Shown here one piece after another: positions 41,987 to 49,109 of a stretch of DNA of 49,109 bases. Every line of letters starts with the position of its first letter. Positions within the stretch are counted from its first letter, which is position 1. This DNA comes from IDS-8 sp040902105 (GTDB taxonomy: Bacteria > Pseudomonadota > Gammaproteobacteria > Steroidobacterales > Woeseiaceae): assembly GCA_040902105.1 (NCBI GenBank), contig JBBDXW010000008.1, positions 1-49,109 on the forward strand. Direction: 5' to 3'. Below the pieces are notes generated by a model, which saw only the letters and a program-made list of their open reading frames with translations, made no database searches and had not been told where the DNA came from. Position numbers and translations under genes: made by a program.

Positions 41987-43237
41987 TTACAGAATGGGTC
42001 GCGGGTGCCAGCCGTAGAACGACAGCAGCACGGCAAAGCCGATCACGTAGCCAACCGCGACGTGCCAGCCGCGCCTGATCCAGTTGGCCACGGAGCGCGC
42101 TTCCGGGAACATGTTCGACAGCGCCACGCCGGCAGACGAACCGAACCAGATGATCGAGCCGCCGAAGCCGACCGCGTAGGCGAGCATTCCCCAGTCGTAA
42201 CCGTCCTGTTCCAGCGCCAGCTTGGTGAGCGGGATGTTGTCGAATACAGCCGATACCCAGCCCAGTCCGAACGCCGTTTGCCACGACGCAAGCGGCAGAG
42301 TTTCGACGGGCATCAACGAAGCACAGGTGACCAGCGCGAGCAGGAACAGGCTGCCCTTGAGAGATGCGGGCACGACTTTCCAGTCGGTCCGGGTGAATAA
42401 TGCTGCAACAACGATCGCGAGCCACACGCCTGCGGCTGGAAAATCCAGCAGAATATTCGTGGCAATCGCCCCGACCAGAATCAGCACCACCGCAACAATG
42501 CGCTTCCAGTCCACCTTGTGCTCGCCGGCCTGGCCGCGCCGGATCGGATGGTAGGCATGCTGCTGCCGCGCGGCGACCACGCCGAAAAACAGGAGCGCCG
42601 GCACCGCTGCGATGTAGGCATGAAGCATGTCCAGGGCAGGCACGCCTTCGATCCACATCATGGTCGTGGTCGTGTCGCCGACGACGGAGCCCGAGCCGCC
42701 GGCATTGCTTGCGGCGACAATCGCGGCGAGGTAGCCGACATCGAGCCGCTTCTGGAATACGTGCAGGGCGACTGTGCCGCCGATCATCGCTGCCGCGATA
42801 TTGTCCAGAACCGCCGACAGCACGAACACCATGACCAGCAGGGCGAAGCCGCCCTTCCAGTCGTCCGGCAGGTAGCGGGGCAGAATCTCCGGCACCTCGG
42901 ATTGCTCGAAATGCCTCGCCAGCACGGCGAAACCCAGCAGCAACCCGAGCAGATTCACGAGGATCGACGCCTCATGCAGCAGATGCTGCGCCAGGCTGAA
43001 ATCCGTCGCTGTCAGGTACTTGAGGATCACGATCGCCGTCAGTCCGCTCAACGCCGCGTCAAGTGTGCGGTCGTGAAAGAGCGCGACACCGAGCAGGGTC
43101 AGCGCAAACAGGATGAATTCAACGCGGATGCCGAGCAGCAGCGGGCCGAGCGGGCTGTCGATGAACGCCCCGGCCGCGACTGTGAGAGCCATGGCGGCAA
43201 CGCCTGCGACAGCGTAGGTCTTTCGACTCAGCGACAC
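41987..43237 (-). CDS. NhaD-like sodium/proton antiporter (citrate-transporter-like, IT superfamily)
   Basis: 416 residues, about 11-12 helices. The two DN motifs of the family are VLDNIAAAMIGG and VFDNIPLTKLAL, and the NhaD segment reads SNAGGSGSVVGDTTTTMMW (usual NAGGxWSPIGDVTTTMLW). Start is GTG 43237 with GGAG about 10 nt upstream. Inner membrane; probably exports Na+ or transports an anion. The two missing residues of the WSP motif leave the exact ion uncertain. Followed at 75 bp upstream by the OPT gene on the same strand. Confidence 0.83.
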   Translation of the reverse strand: MSLSRKTYAVAGVAAMALTVAAGAFIDSPLGPLLLGIRVEFILFALTLLGVALFHDRTLDAALSGLTAIVILKYLTATDFSLAQHLLHEASILVNLLGLLLGFAVLARHFEQSEVPEILPRYLPDDWKGGFALLVMVFVLSAVLDNIAAAMIGGTVALHVFQKRLDVGYLAAIVAASNAGGSGSVVGDTTTTMMWIEGVPALDMLHAYIAAVPALLFFGVVAARQQHAYHPIRRGQAGEHKVDWKRIVAVVLILVGAIATNILLDFPAAGVWLAIVVAALFTRTDWKVVPASLKGSLFLLALVTCASLMPVETLPLASWQTAFGLGWVSAVFDNIPLTKLALEQDGYDWGMLAYAVGFGGSIIWFGSSAGVALSNMFPEARSVANWIRRGWHVAVGYVIGFAVLLSFYGWHPRPIL

Positions 43238-43312
43238 GTCTGATCCACTCCGGGGGAACGCAACCGGTCCTGATTTACCGGAACCCTTCTCCCGTGTCCA
43301 CCCGGAAGCCGC

Positions 43313-45265
43313 TCAAACCGAGGGCCGCAACTTCACGGCGGTGCGATACAGCAGCCAGGCGATGGTCGCCAGCAGGATCAGGCCGAACCAGCGCCCGAGT
43401 TGCATGCCGGACGGCAGGGCAAGCACATCGGCCCTGCCCGCGGCGACGATCGGGATGGCGATGAAGATGCCCATCAATGCCTCGCCGGTGATGAGGCCGG
43501 CGGCAAACAATGTTCCCATGCGCTGTGCCCGTTCCGCCGCCTCGGGATTGTTGTCATCCCTGAAGCTGCGCCCGACCAGGTGAGACAACAGGCCGCCCAG
43601 GAAGATCGGCACCATCAGCTCGATCGGCAGGTAGATGCCGATGGCGCAAGCCAGCACCGGCGCGCGGAAGTTGGACTCGCGCGACTTGAGAATGGAGTCG
43701 AGGATTATGATCGCGGCGCCGATGGCGACACCGATACCGATCACGTTCCACGGCAGGTCGCCGCCGAACACTCCCTTGGCGACGGCCGCCATCAAGGTGG
43801 CTTGCGGCGCCAGCAGAGGAGCGGGATGGGCTTCGCTCGGCACGCCGATGCCGTAGGCCTGTGCCAGCAGGTTCAGCACCGGCGCCATCACCAGCGCGCT
43901 GGAGACGGCGCCGATGGCCAGCATCACCTGTTGTTTCCACGGCGTGGCGCCCACGATGTAGCCGCACTTCAGGTCCTGCAGGTTGTCCCCGCCGACGCAG
44001 GCGGCGCAGCAGACCACGGCCCCGATCATGATCGCGGCAACCGGACCGATTTCGGCATCGGGTCCGAGCAACACTACCAGCACGCCGGCCGAAAACAGGA
44101 TGGTCGCGATCGTGATGCCGGACACGGGGTTGTTCGAGGAACCCACGAGGCCGGCCATGTAGGCCGAGACCGAGACGAACAGGAATCCCGCGACGATCAT
44201 GATGATGGTCATCGGCACGCTGACGTGCCACTGCCCGACGATCGCGTGGTACAACGCCAGCAAGGGCAGCGTGAACAGGACCAGGCCGATCAGTATGTAT
44301 TTCATCGGCAGGTCGCGCTCGGTGTGGGCGACGGTGGCATTGCCGCCGGAGCGGGCGACCGCAAGCCCGGTCTTGATGCCCGAGAACAGCGATTTGCGCA
44401 GCGAAATCAGGGTCCATACTCCGCCGATCAGCATCGCGCCGACACCGAGATAGCGTATCTGTGCAGACCAGATCGAACCGGCCACGCACTCGGCGTTGAG
44501 GCCGGCGCCCTCGGCGCAGTTGGCAGCAACCGCCGCGCTCAGGACGGGATCGCTGTCGAGGAAGTAGCTCGAGTAAATCGGTATGCCGATATTCCAGGCA
44601 ATAACGCTGCCTGCCAGCACCACGATGCCGATGTTCAGGCCGACGATGTAGCCGACGCCGAGCAGCGCCGGCGACAGGTTGGTGCCGACGTAAGCGATGC
44701 CTTTGCCCACCCAGGCAGCACCGGCCGCGGTGTCGGAAATCAGGCGCAGGCCGCTGCCGGCAGCGAGTTTCATCACGCCGCCCAGGGCCGCCGCGCCGCC
44801 CAGAATCTTTAATCCCTGGGCCGGGTTCTCGCCGGTTTTCAGTACTTCGGCGGCCGCTTTGCCTTCCGGGAAGGCAAGGCCCTGGTCCACGATGAGCGAG
44901 CGCCGCAGGGGCACGGAAAACAGCACCCCGAGCAGGCCGCCCAGGCCGGCGATGGCCAGAACCCAGGAGTACCGGAAGTCCTCCCAGTAGCCCAGGATGA
45001 TGATGGCGGGGATGGTGAAGATGACGCCCGAGGCGATCGACGAGCCGGCCGAGGCGCCGGTCTGCACGATGTTGTTTTCGAGGATGCCGCCGCCGCCCAG
45101 GGCACGCAACACCGCCATGGAAACGACCGCGGCGGGGATCGCCGACGCGATGGTCATGCCGGCGAACAGACCGAGGTAGGTATTGGCTGCGGCCAGGATC
45201 ACAGCCAGGATTATGGCCAGGATCACCGCGCGCGTGGTCAGTTGCGGCAGGGCGGAATCGTTCAT
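43313..45265 (-). CDS. OPT family oligopeptide transporter
   Basis: 650 residues with about 15-16 helices. Family landmarks: NTYLGLFAGMTIASAIPAAV at the N-terminus, QGLAFPEGKAAAEVLKTG and CVGGDNLQDLKCGYIVGATP + WKQQ. Bacterial members import short peptides or metal chelates with protons. The ATG at 45265 is preceded by GGGGAG about 8 nt upstream. Possibly co-transcribed with the NhaD-like gene. Cell-wall peptides are one candidate substrate, but it lies well away from the muropeptide operon. Confidence 0.93.
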   Translation of the reverse strand: MNDSALPQLTTRAVILAIILAVILAAANTYLGLFAGMTIASAIPAAVVSMAVLRALGGGGILENNIVQTGASAGSSIASGVIFTIPAIIILGYWEDFRYSWVLAIAGLGGLLGVLFSVPLRRSLIVDQGLAFPEGKAAAEVLKTGENPAQGLKILGGAAALGGVMKLAAGSGLRLISDTAAGAAWVGKGIAYVGTNLSPALLGVGYIVGLNIGIVVLAGSVIAWNIGIPIYSSYFLDSDPVLSAAVAANCAEGAGLNAECVAGSIWSAQIRYLGVGAMLIGGVWTLISLRKSLFSGIKTGLAVARSGGNATVAHTERDLPMKYILIGLVLFTLPLLALYHAIVGQWHVSVPMTIIMIVAGFLFVSVSAYMAGLVGSSNNPVSGITIATILFSAGVLVVLLGPDAEIGPVAAIMIGAVVCCAACVGGDNLQDLKCGYIVGATPWKQQVMLAIGAVSSALVMAPVLNLLAQAYGIGVPSEAHPAPLLAPQATLMAAVAKGVFGGDLPWNVIGIGVAIGAAIIILDSILKSRESNFRAPVLACAIGIYLPIELMVPIFLGGLLSHLVGRSFRDDNNPEAAERAQRMGTLFAAGLITGEALMGIFIAIPIVAAGRADVLALPSGMQLGRWFGLILLATIAWLLYRTAVKLRPSV

Positions 45266-45307
45266 TTATGCGCTCCCCATGACTTTCGATGCAGTCCTAT
45301 TATTGTT

Positions 45308-45331
45308 CGCCCGGGGTTGTTTCCCCGGGCG
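45308..45331. promoter_or_regulatory. Strong GC hairpin in the leader of the OPT gene
   Basis: Perfect 9-bp arms CGCCCGGGG and CCCCGGGCG with the 6-nt loop TTGTTT, 43-66 bp upstream of the OPT start. It could be an operator, a leader hairpin or a transcription barrier. No T run on either strand. Confidence 0.5.
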
Positions 45332-45513
45332 CGCAGGGCTTAGTGCCCCGGAGTCCCGGTCGTGACCGTAGCGCAATTCGGCCATCTTGTCTCGCTGCGG
45401 TATTTCAAGCGTTCCCGGTACATTCCGGACCGACACGTGGCCCTTCCGCTAATATTCCGCGGTCAAAGGCACTTTCTTAAGCTCGATCGGCCGCGAGACG
45501 CGCGACATGGCGT

Positions 45514-45579
45514 TGTTGGAGCCCGTGAAAACGGGCGAATAAACGACGCGGGAATCGCCCGCTCTCGCGGGCTCCAACA
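45514..45579. repeat. REP-like inverted pair (BIME-like), copy 2
   Basis: Two head-to-head REP-like units: TGTTGGAGCCCG at 45514 with its own small hairpin to CGGGCGA (45538), and TCGCCCGC to GCGGGCTCCAACA (45555-45579). The outer arms pair with each other over about 25 bp. Confidence 0.7.
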
Positions 45580-45639
45580 GGCTTGACCTTAAGTAAGTGC
45601 CATTCATTCCGCGGTCGATCATACATGGGGGAATCTGCA

Positions 45640-47358
45640 ATGCACCGCAGCCGCTTGTCACCGGCCCGGGCCGCAGTGTTGCCCGGCTCCCCGACCGTTA
45701 TCCGGGCCGTTTTGCAGATCGTCTTCGTCGTCGTTTTCGTCGTCGTTTTCCCGATCGTTTTCCTGGCCGCCTGCAGCCAGCCGACACGGCCCGACGGCAG
45801 CAATGGCTTTGCGGAACTGAAAATCCTCGCGATCAACGATTTTCACGGCAATCTGGAAGCGCGCCGCGGTGACCTGGGCGGCGCATCGTACCTCGCCACG
45901 CACCTGAGGCGCGCGGAAGCCGCGGCTGCCCATACGGTCATCGTATCGGCCGGCGACCTGATCGGCGCGACCCCGCTTATTTCCGGCCTGTTCCATGACG
46001 AACCGACGATCGAAATCGCCAATCTCTGGGGCCTCGACTTCAATGCGGTCGGCAATCACGAGTTCGACGAGGGCAGTGACGAACTCCTGCGCATGCAGCA
46101 CGGCGGCGCCCACCCCGTCGACGGTGAGTCGCCGTCCGGACCGTTCGCCGGCGCTGCATTCCAGTTTCTTGCGGCCAATGTCATCGACGATGACAGCGGC
46201 GACACCCTCCTGCCCCCTTATGCGATCGAATATTACGCAGGCATTCCGGTCGCCTTCATCGGACTCACTCTGGAAGGCACGCCGTCCGTCGCGACCGGCA
46301 CGGCCGTAGCGGGACTGTCCTTCATGGACGAAGCCGATACCATCAACACACTCGTCGGCGAGATTCAAGAGCAGGGTGTCGAGGCGATCGTCGTGATCGT
46401 TCACGAGGGCGGTGTCCCGCGCGACGGCAGCGAAGACGATTGCAACGATTTCTCCGGTTCCATTGTCGATATCGTCGAAAGAACCGATCCGGCCGTGGAT
46501 CTTTTCGTCACCGGTCACACGCACCGTCATTATTTATGCCGGTTGAACGGACGCCCGGTAACGAGCACGGGTACTGCGGGCCGCTTCTATACCGACATCA
46601 ATACGCGCCTCGATCGCGAAAGCGGCGACATGACCGTGGTCAGTTTCGATAACGTGCCGGTGACCCAGGACGTGGAGCCTGCACCCGACGTCGAGGCATT
46701 GGTCACGAAATATCGCGCCTTCGTGGAAACGGTATCGAGCAGCATCGTCGGCACGATTACAGGCGACTTCACCAAAAGGCAGAACGAATCAGGCGAGTCT
46801 TCGCTCGGCGGCCTGATTGCCGATGCACAACTCGCCGCGACGGTGTCGCCGGAGCCTGGAGCCGCGGTCCTTGCGTTCATGAATTCAGGCGGTATCCGCA
46901 ACGACCTTCTGTTCGAGGCATCAGGCGACGAGAAAAACGGCGAGATTACCTTCGCCGAAATCTTTTCCGTACACCCCTTCGGCAATAACCTGGTTACGAT
47001 GACCCTGACCGGCGCCCGGATTCACAGCTTGCTCGAACAGCAGTGGTCGAACCGGTCGTCGCAGATGATTCTCATGCCATCCGAGGGCTTCAGCTACGCC
47101 TGGAGCCGAACCGCGCCAGTCGGTGCGCGGGTCGATCCTGCAAGCATTCACATCGGGGGTGTCGTTGTCGATCCATCGGCCGGCTACCGCGTCACGGTCA
47201 ACAATTTTCTCGCCGGCGGCGGCGACGGGTTTACCGTCTTGCTCGAGGGCACGGAGCGGGTTGACGGTAGCGTCGACGTCGACGCCCTGAAAAACTACCT
47301 CGCCTCACGTTCCCCGCTTAGCCCGGTCGAGCTGGATCGAATCCGGGTACTGCCGTAA
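45640..47358 (+). CDS. Bifunctional metallophosphatase/5'-nucleotidase, lipoprotein (UshA-like)
   Basis: 572 residues from ATG 45640 with GGGGGAA upstream; earlier in-frame starts at 45583 and 45625 have poorer sites. A hydrophobic Val-rich segment (IVFVVVFVVVFPIVFLAAC) ends in a lipobox Cys. The metallophosphatase domain reads AINDFHGNLE, SAGDLIGATP, AVGNHEFDEG, VIVHEGG and FVTGHTHRH, a full set of two-metal ligands. The C-terminal domain contains FMNSGGIRNDLLFEASG and NNFLAGGGDGFTVL, the nucleotide-binding part. Dephosphorylates nucleotides in the periplasm for uptake. The Val-rich run is encoded by GTCGT/TTCGTC repeats, an unusual low-complexity signal. Confidence 0.92.
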   Translation: MHRSRLSPARAAVLPGSPTVIRAVLQIVFVVVFVVVFPIVFLAACSQPTRPDGSNGFAELKILAINDFHGNLEARRGDLGGASYLATHLRRAEAAAAHTVIVSAGDLIGATPLISGLFHDEPTIEIANLWGLDFNAVGNHEFDEGSDELLRMQHGGAHPVDGESPSGPFAGAAFQFLAANVIDDDSGDTLLPPYAIEYYAGIPVAFIGLTLEGTPSVATGTAVAGLSFMDEADTINTLVGEIQEQGVEAIVVIVHEGGVPRDGSEDDCNDFSGSIVDIVERTDPAVDLFVTGHTHRHYLCRLNGRPVTSTGTAGRFYTDINTRLDRESGDMTVVSFDNVPVTQDVEPAPDVEALVTKYRAFVETVSSSIVGTITGDFTKRQNESGESSLGGLIADAQLAATVSPEPGAAVLAFMNSGGIRNDLLFEASGDEKNGEITFAEIFSVHPFGNNLVTMTLTGARIHSLLEQQWSNRSSQMILMPSEGFSYAWSRTAPVGARVDPASIHIGGVVVDPSAGYRVTVNNFLAGGGDGFTVLLEGTERVDGSVDVDALKNYLASRSPLSPVELDRIRVLP

Positions 47359-47370
47359 GGGAAACTCTGC

Positions 47371-47390
47371 GCAATGGCGGGCTCCTACAG
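47371..47390. repeat. REP-like half element, copy 3
   Basis: GCAATGGCGGGCTCCTACAG, sharing the right half of copies 1 and 2; the left arm is lost. It supplies the stop codon (TAG on the minus strand, 47385-47387) of the permease gene, so the element sits across a gene end. Confidence 0.55.
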
Positions 47391-48881
47391 TGCTTTCTGC
47401 AGGACGCTGCGTTTCGAGCCGTAGAACAGATAGATAAGTATGCCGATCACGATCCACGCGCTCATCCAGTGCCAGTTATCCGCGAAGGTCTGTGCAAACA
47501 GATAAAGGCAGGCAAGGGCCCCGAGCGGACAGACGACGATGGCTGCGGGGACGCGGAAGGAACGCTGCAGGTCGGGACGCGTGTAGCGGAGCACCAGCAC
47601 GCCGACGCAGACGGTGGCGAATGCCAGCAAGGTCCCCATCGCGACCAGGTCGCCCAGCACGCCGATCGGCAACAGGCCCGCAAGTATCGTGGCCGTTACG
47701 CCGACCACGACCGTGCCGAAGGCGGGAGTGCGGTATTTCCGGTGCACGCGGCTGAACGCCGCGGGAATGAGTCCGTCGTTGGACATGGCGTAGAAGATGC
47801 GTGACTGACCCATGATCATCACGAGAATGACGGAGCTCAGGCCCGCTACGGCGCCGAGTTCCACCAGTGTCTTCAGCCACAACAGGCTTGGATAGAATTC
47901 CAGCGCCGTGGCCACCGGTTGCGCGGTGCCCAGTTCGGTGTAAGGCACCATGCCCGTCAGGACGGCGCAAACGGCAATGTAGAGCACGGTGCACACGGCC
48001 AGCGAGCCGAGGATGCCGATCGGCATATTGCGCTGCGGGTTTATCGTTTCCTGTGCGGCAGTCGAGACCGCGTCGAAGCCGATGTACGCGAAGAACACGA
48101 TCGCGGCCGCGCGTGCGACGCCCTGAAAGCCGAACCGCCCGTCTTCCTCCGGCGGGATGAACGGCTCCCAGTTGGCCGGGTCGACGAATTGCAGCCCGAA
48201 GGCCAGGAACAACAGGATGACCACGAGCTTGATCGCGACGATGGCGGCGTTTGCCGTCGCAGATTGCCGGATGCCGCGGTAGCACAACGCGGCGACCGCG
48301 ACCACGATCAGGATCGCCGGCAGATTGATGATGGCGCCGGTCGTCACGATGCGGCCGTTCGCCACGGTCAGCGGCGCGGAAGCAAGCGCGTCCGGCAGCG
48401 CGAACGACGTGCCGAACCAGGCACCGATCGAGCCGAGCAAGCTGTTCATGTAGCCCGACCAGCCGACGGCCACCGTCGAGGCTGCGAACAGGTATTCGAG
48501 GACCAGGTTCCAGCCGATGAACCAGGCTACACCCTCGCCGAGCGTGGCGTATGAATAAGAGTAGGCGCTGCCGGAGACGGGCATCATTGCGGCGAATTCC
48601 GCATAGCAAAGACCCGCCAGCGCGCAGGCAAAGCCCGCGATGACAAAGCTCAGCATGATGGCGGGACCGGCATGCATGGCTGCCGCCTGGCCGGTCAGTA
48701 CGAAGATACCGGCGCCGATGACGGCGCCGATACCGAGCAGCACCAGGTGCCGCGCGGTCAGCACGCGCGCGAGGGTGGCTTCGCCTTCAAGGCTGCCTTC
48801 GACCGGTTCGCCGGCATCGACATGGGGAGACGGTGAGATGGGTTTTGTAATGAACGGGTTCACGTGGCTCATCCTTCGCAT
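47385..48881 (-). CDS. APC-family amino acid permease
   Basis: 498 residues, about 12-14 helices. The first helix carries GIGAVIGAGIFVLTGQAAA, the APC substrate-binding motif, and helix 6 reads VFFAYIGFDAVSTAAQETIN. The layout fits cationic amino acid/YhdG-type transporters with a long soluble N-terminus. ATG at 48881 or 48872 could be the start; neither has a strong ribosome site. The stop lies inside a REP-like element. Imports amino acids; exact substrate not readable. Confidence 0.92.
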   Translation of the reverse strand: MRRMSHVNPFITKPISPSPHVDAGEPVEGSLEGEATLARVLTARHLVLLGIGAVIGAGIFVLTGQAAAMHAGPAIMLSFVIAGFACALAGLCYAEFAAMMPVSGSAYSYSYATLGEGVAWFIGWNLVLEYLFAASTVAVGWSGYMNSLLGSIGAWFGTSFALPDALASAPLTVANGRIVTTGAIINLPAILIVVAVAALCYRGIRQSATANAAIVAIKLVVILLFLAFGLQFVDPANWEPFIPPEEDGRFGFQGVARAAAIVFFAYIGFDAVSTAAQETINPQRNMPIGILGSLAVCTVLYIAVCAVLTGMVPYTELGTAQPVATALEFYPSLLWLKTLVELGAVAGLSSVILVMIMGQSRIFYAMSNDGLIPAAFSRVHRKYRTPAFGTVVVGVTATILAGLLPIGVLGDLVAMGTLLAFATVCVGVLVLRYTRPDLQRSFRVPAAIVVCPLGALACLYLFAQTFADNWHWMSAWIVIGILIYLFYGSKRSVLQKAL

Positions 48882-49109
48882 TCTTGCGAATGACTCTCAG
48901 GGACCCCTCAACCATTCGATCACGGCCGCTTCTTATGGGGTCGTTTCTTGTTGTCGGGCGTCTGGCGCGACTCTAGTGTACCCCGTCGCAAATAATCAAC
49001 CATTCTCGCGGCACCTTTTCGCGTCTGGCGGCGTTGCGACTCCTCGCAATAGCTTGCTATTACTCGTCGCCGCGCCTTGCCAGCCACGAAAAGTCGCTCG
49101 CGAGAATGG
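48882..49109. other. Upstream region of the permease gene
   Basis: Should contain the permease promoter; none recognised. The right half is the palindrome listed separately. No coding frame seen. Confidence 0.35.
49000..49109. repeat. Long imperfect palindrome at the right window edge
   Basis: Outer arms CCATTCTCGCG (49000) and CGCGAGAATGG (ending 49109) pair perfectly and continue through TTTTCGCGTCTGGC against GCCAGCCACGAAAA with few mismatches. The centre adds CAATAGC-TT-GCTATT and a GC-rich inverted piece, so most of the 110 bp folds back. It looks like a dispersed palindromic repeat or a miniature mobile element. Confidence 0.65.

Larger units (their letters stand above)
45266..45639. 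other. Gene-free region between OPT and 5'-nucleotidase genes
   Basis: 374 bp holding two divergent promoters (not recognised), the GC hairpin at 45308-45331 and the REP-like pair at 45514-45579. No reading frame here looks coding; an open frame from 45583 merely leads into the lipoprotein gene. Confidence 0.5.

Noticed and set aside
43400..44812. 470-codon plus-strand frame opposite the OPT gene
   Set aside because: Composition (Asp, Gln, Arg, His rich) is typical of antisense to a membrane protein.

Overview
The window is a 49.1-kb piece of a GC-rich Gram-negative chromosome. Large TonB-dependent receptors, Fur-type iron control, a PEP-CTERM/exosortase-type locus, OPT and DUF819 carriers and muropeptide-recycling genes together suggest an environmental, possibly marine, gammaproteobacterium. 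That placement is inference: no rRNA or tRNA gene was seen to anchor it. Coding density is high and genes lie in short convergent or divergent operons. Long antisense open frames are common, as expected at this GC content, and are not annotated.

Left part (1-10.2 kb): a cut-off sulfotransferase, then an AMP-ligase / acyl carrier protein / PLP decarboxylase operon of the type that accompanies exosortase A systems. A matching PEP-CTERM substrate gene lies at 5.8-6.7 kb behind a near-consensus sigma-54 promoter. Between them are a globin, a DUF882/M15 peptidase and two tandem paralogous tiny membrane proteins. A TIR-TM-TPR protein, a decayed AHSA1/SRPBCC gene and a PEBP-family gene follow.

Middle (10.2-27.7 kb): a sulfotransferase C-terminal remnant abuts a GGGGACAGTGACCTT repeat cluster. 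Then come a GST, a serine-hydrolase lipoprotein, a Fur-controlled TonB receptor + PepSY membrane protein pair, a large M14 carboxypeptidase, a two-gene restriction-modification island of visibly lower GC, a TIM-barrel isomerase with a small membrane protein, and a 1224-residue Calx-beta/thrombospondin-3 protein. In that last gene an internal GlyGly-CTERM-like tail runs straight into a second signal peptide and outer-membrane barrel. A DMT transporter follows.

Right part (27.9-49.1 kb): an Oar-like TonB receptor with a transglutaminase; an operon for cell-wall peptide recovery (DUF819 carrier, NlpC/P60 peptidase, L-Ala-D/L-Glu epimerase, RpiR/MurR regulator); a 29-G homopolymer; a VOC protein; and a four-gene operon coupling an arylsulfotransferase-like membrane protein, two uncharacterised membrane proteins and a PAPS-type sulfotransferase. 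It ends with a NhaD-like antiporter, an OPT transporter, a 5'-nucleotidase lipoprotein and an APC permease. Three REP-like elements and a long imperfect palindrome at the right edge punctuate this part.

The most promising undescribed units are the sulfotransferase operon (38.3-41.9 kb), the DUF819-epimerase operon as a muropeptide uptake route, the fused GlyGly-CTERM/outer-membrane gene, and the tandem tiny membrane proteins.
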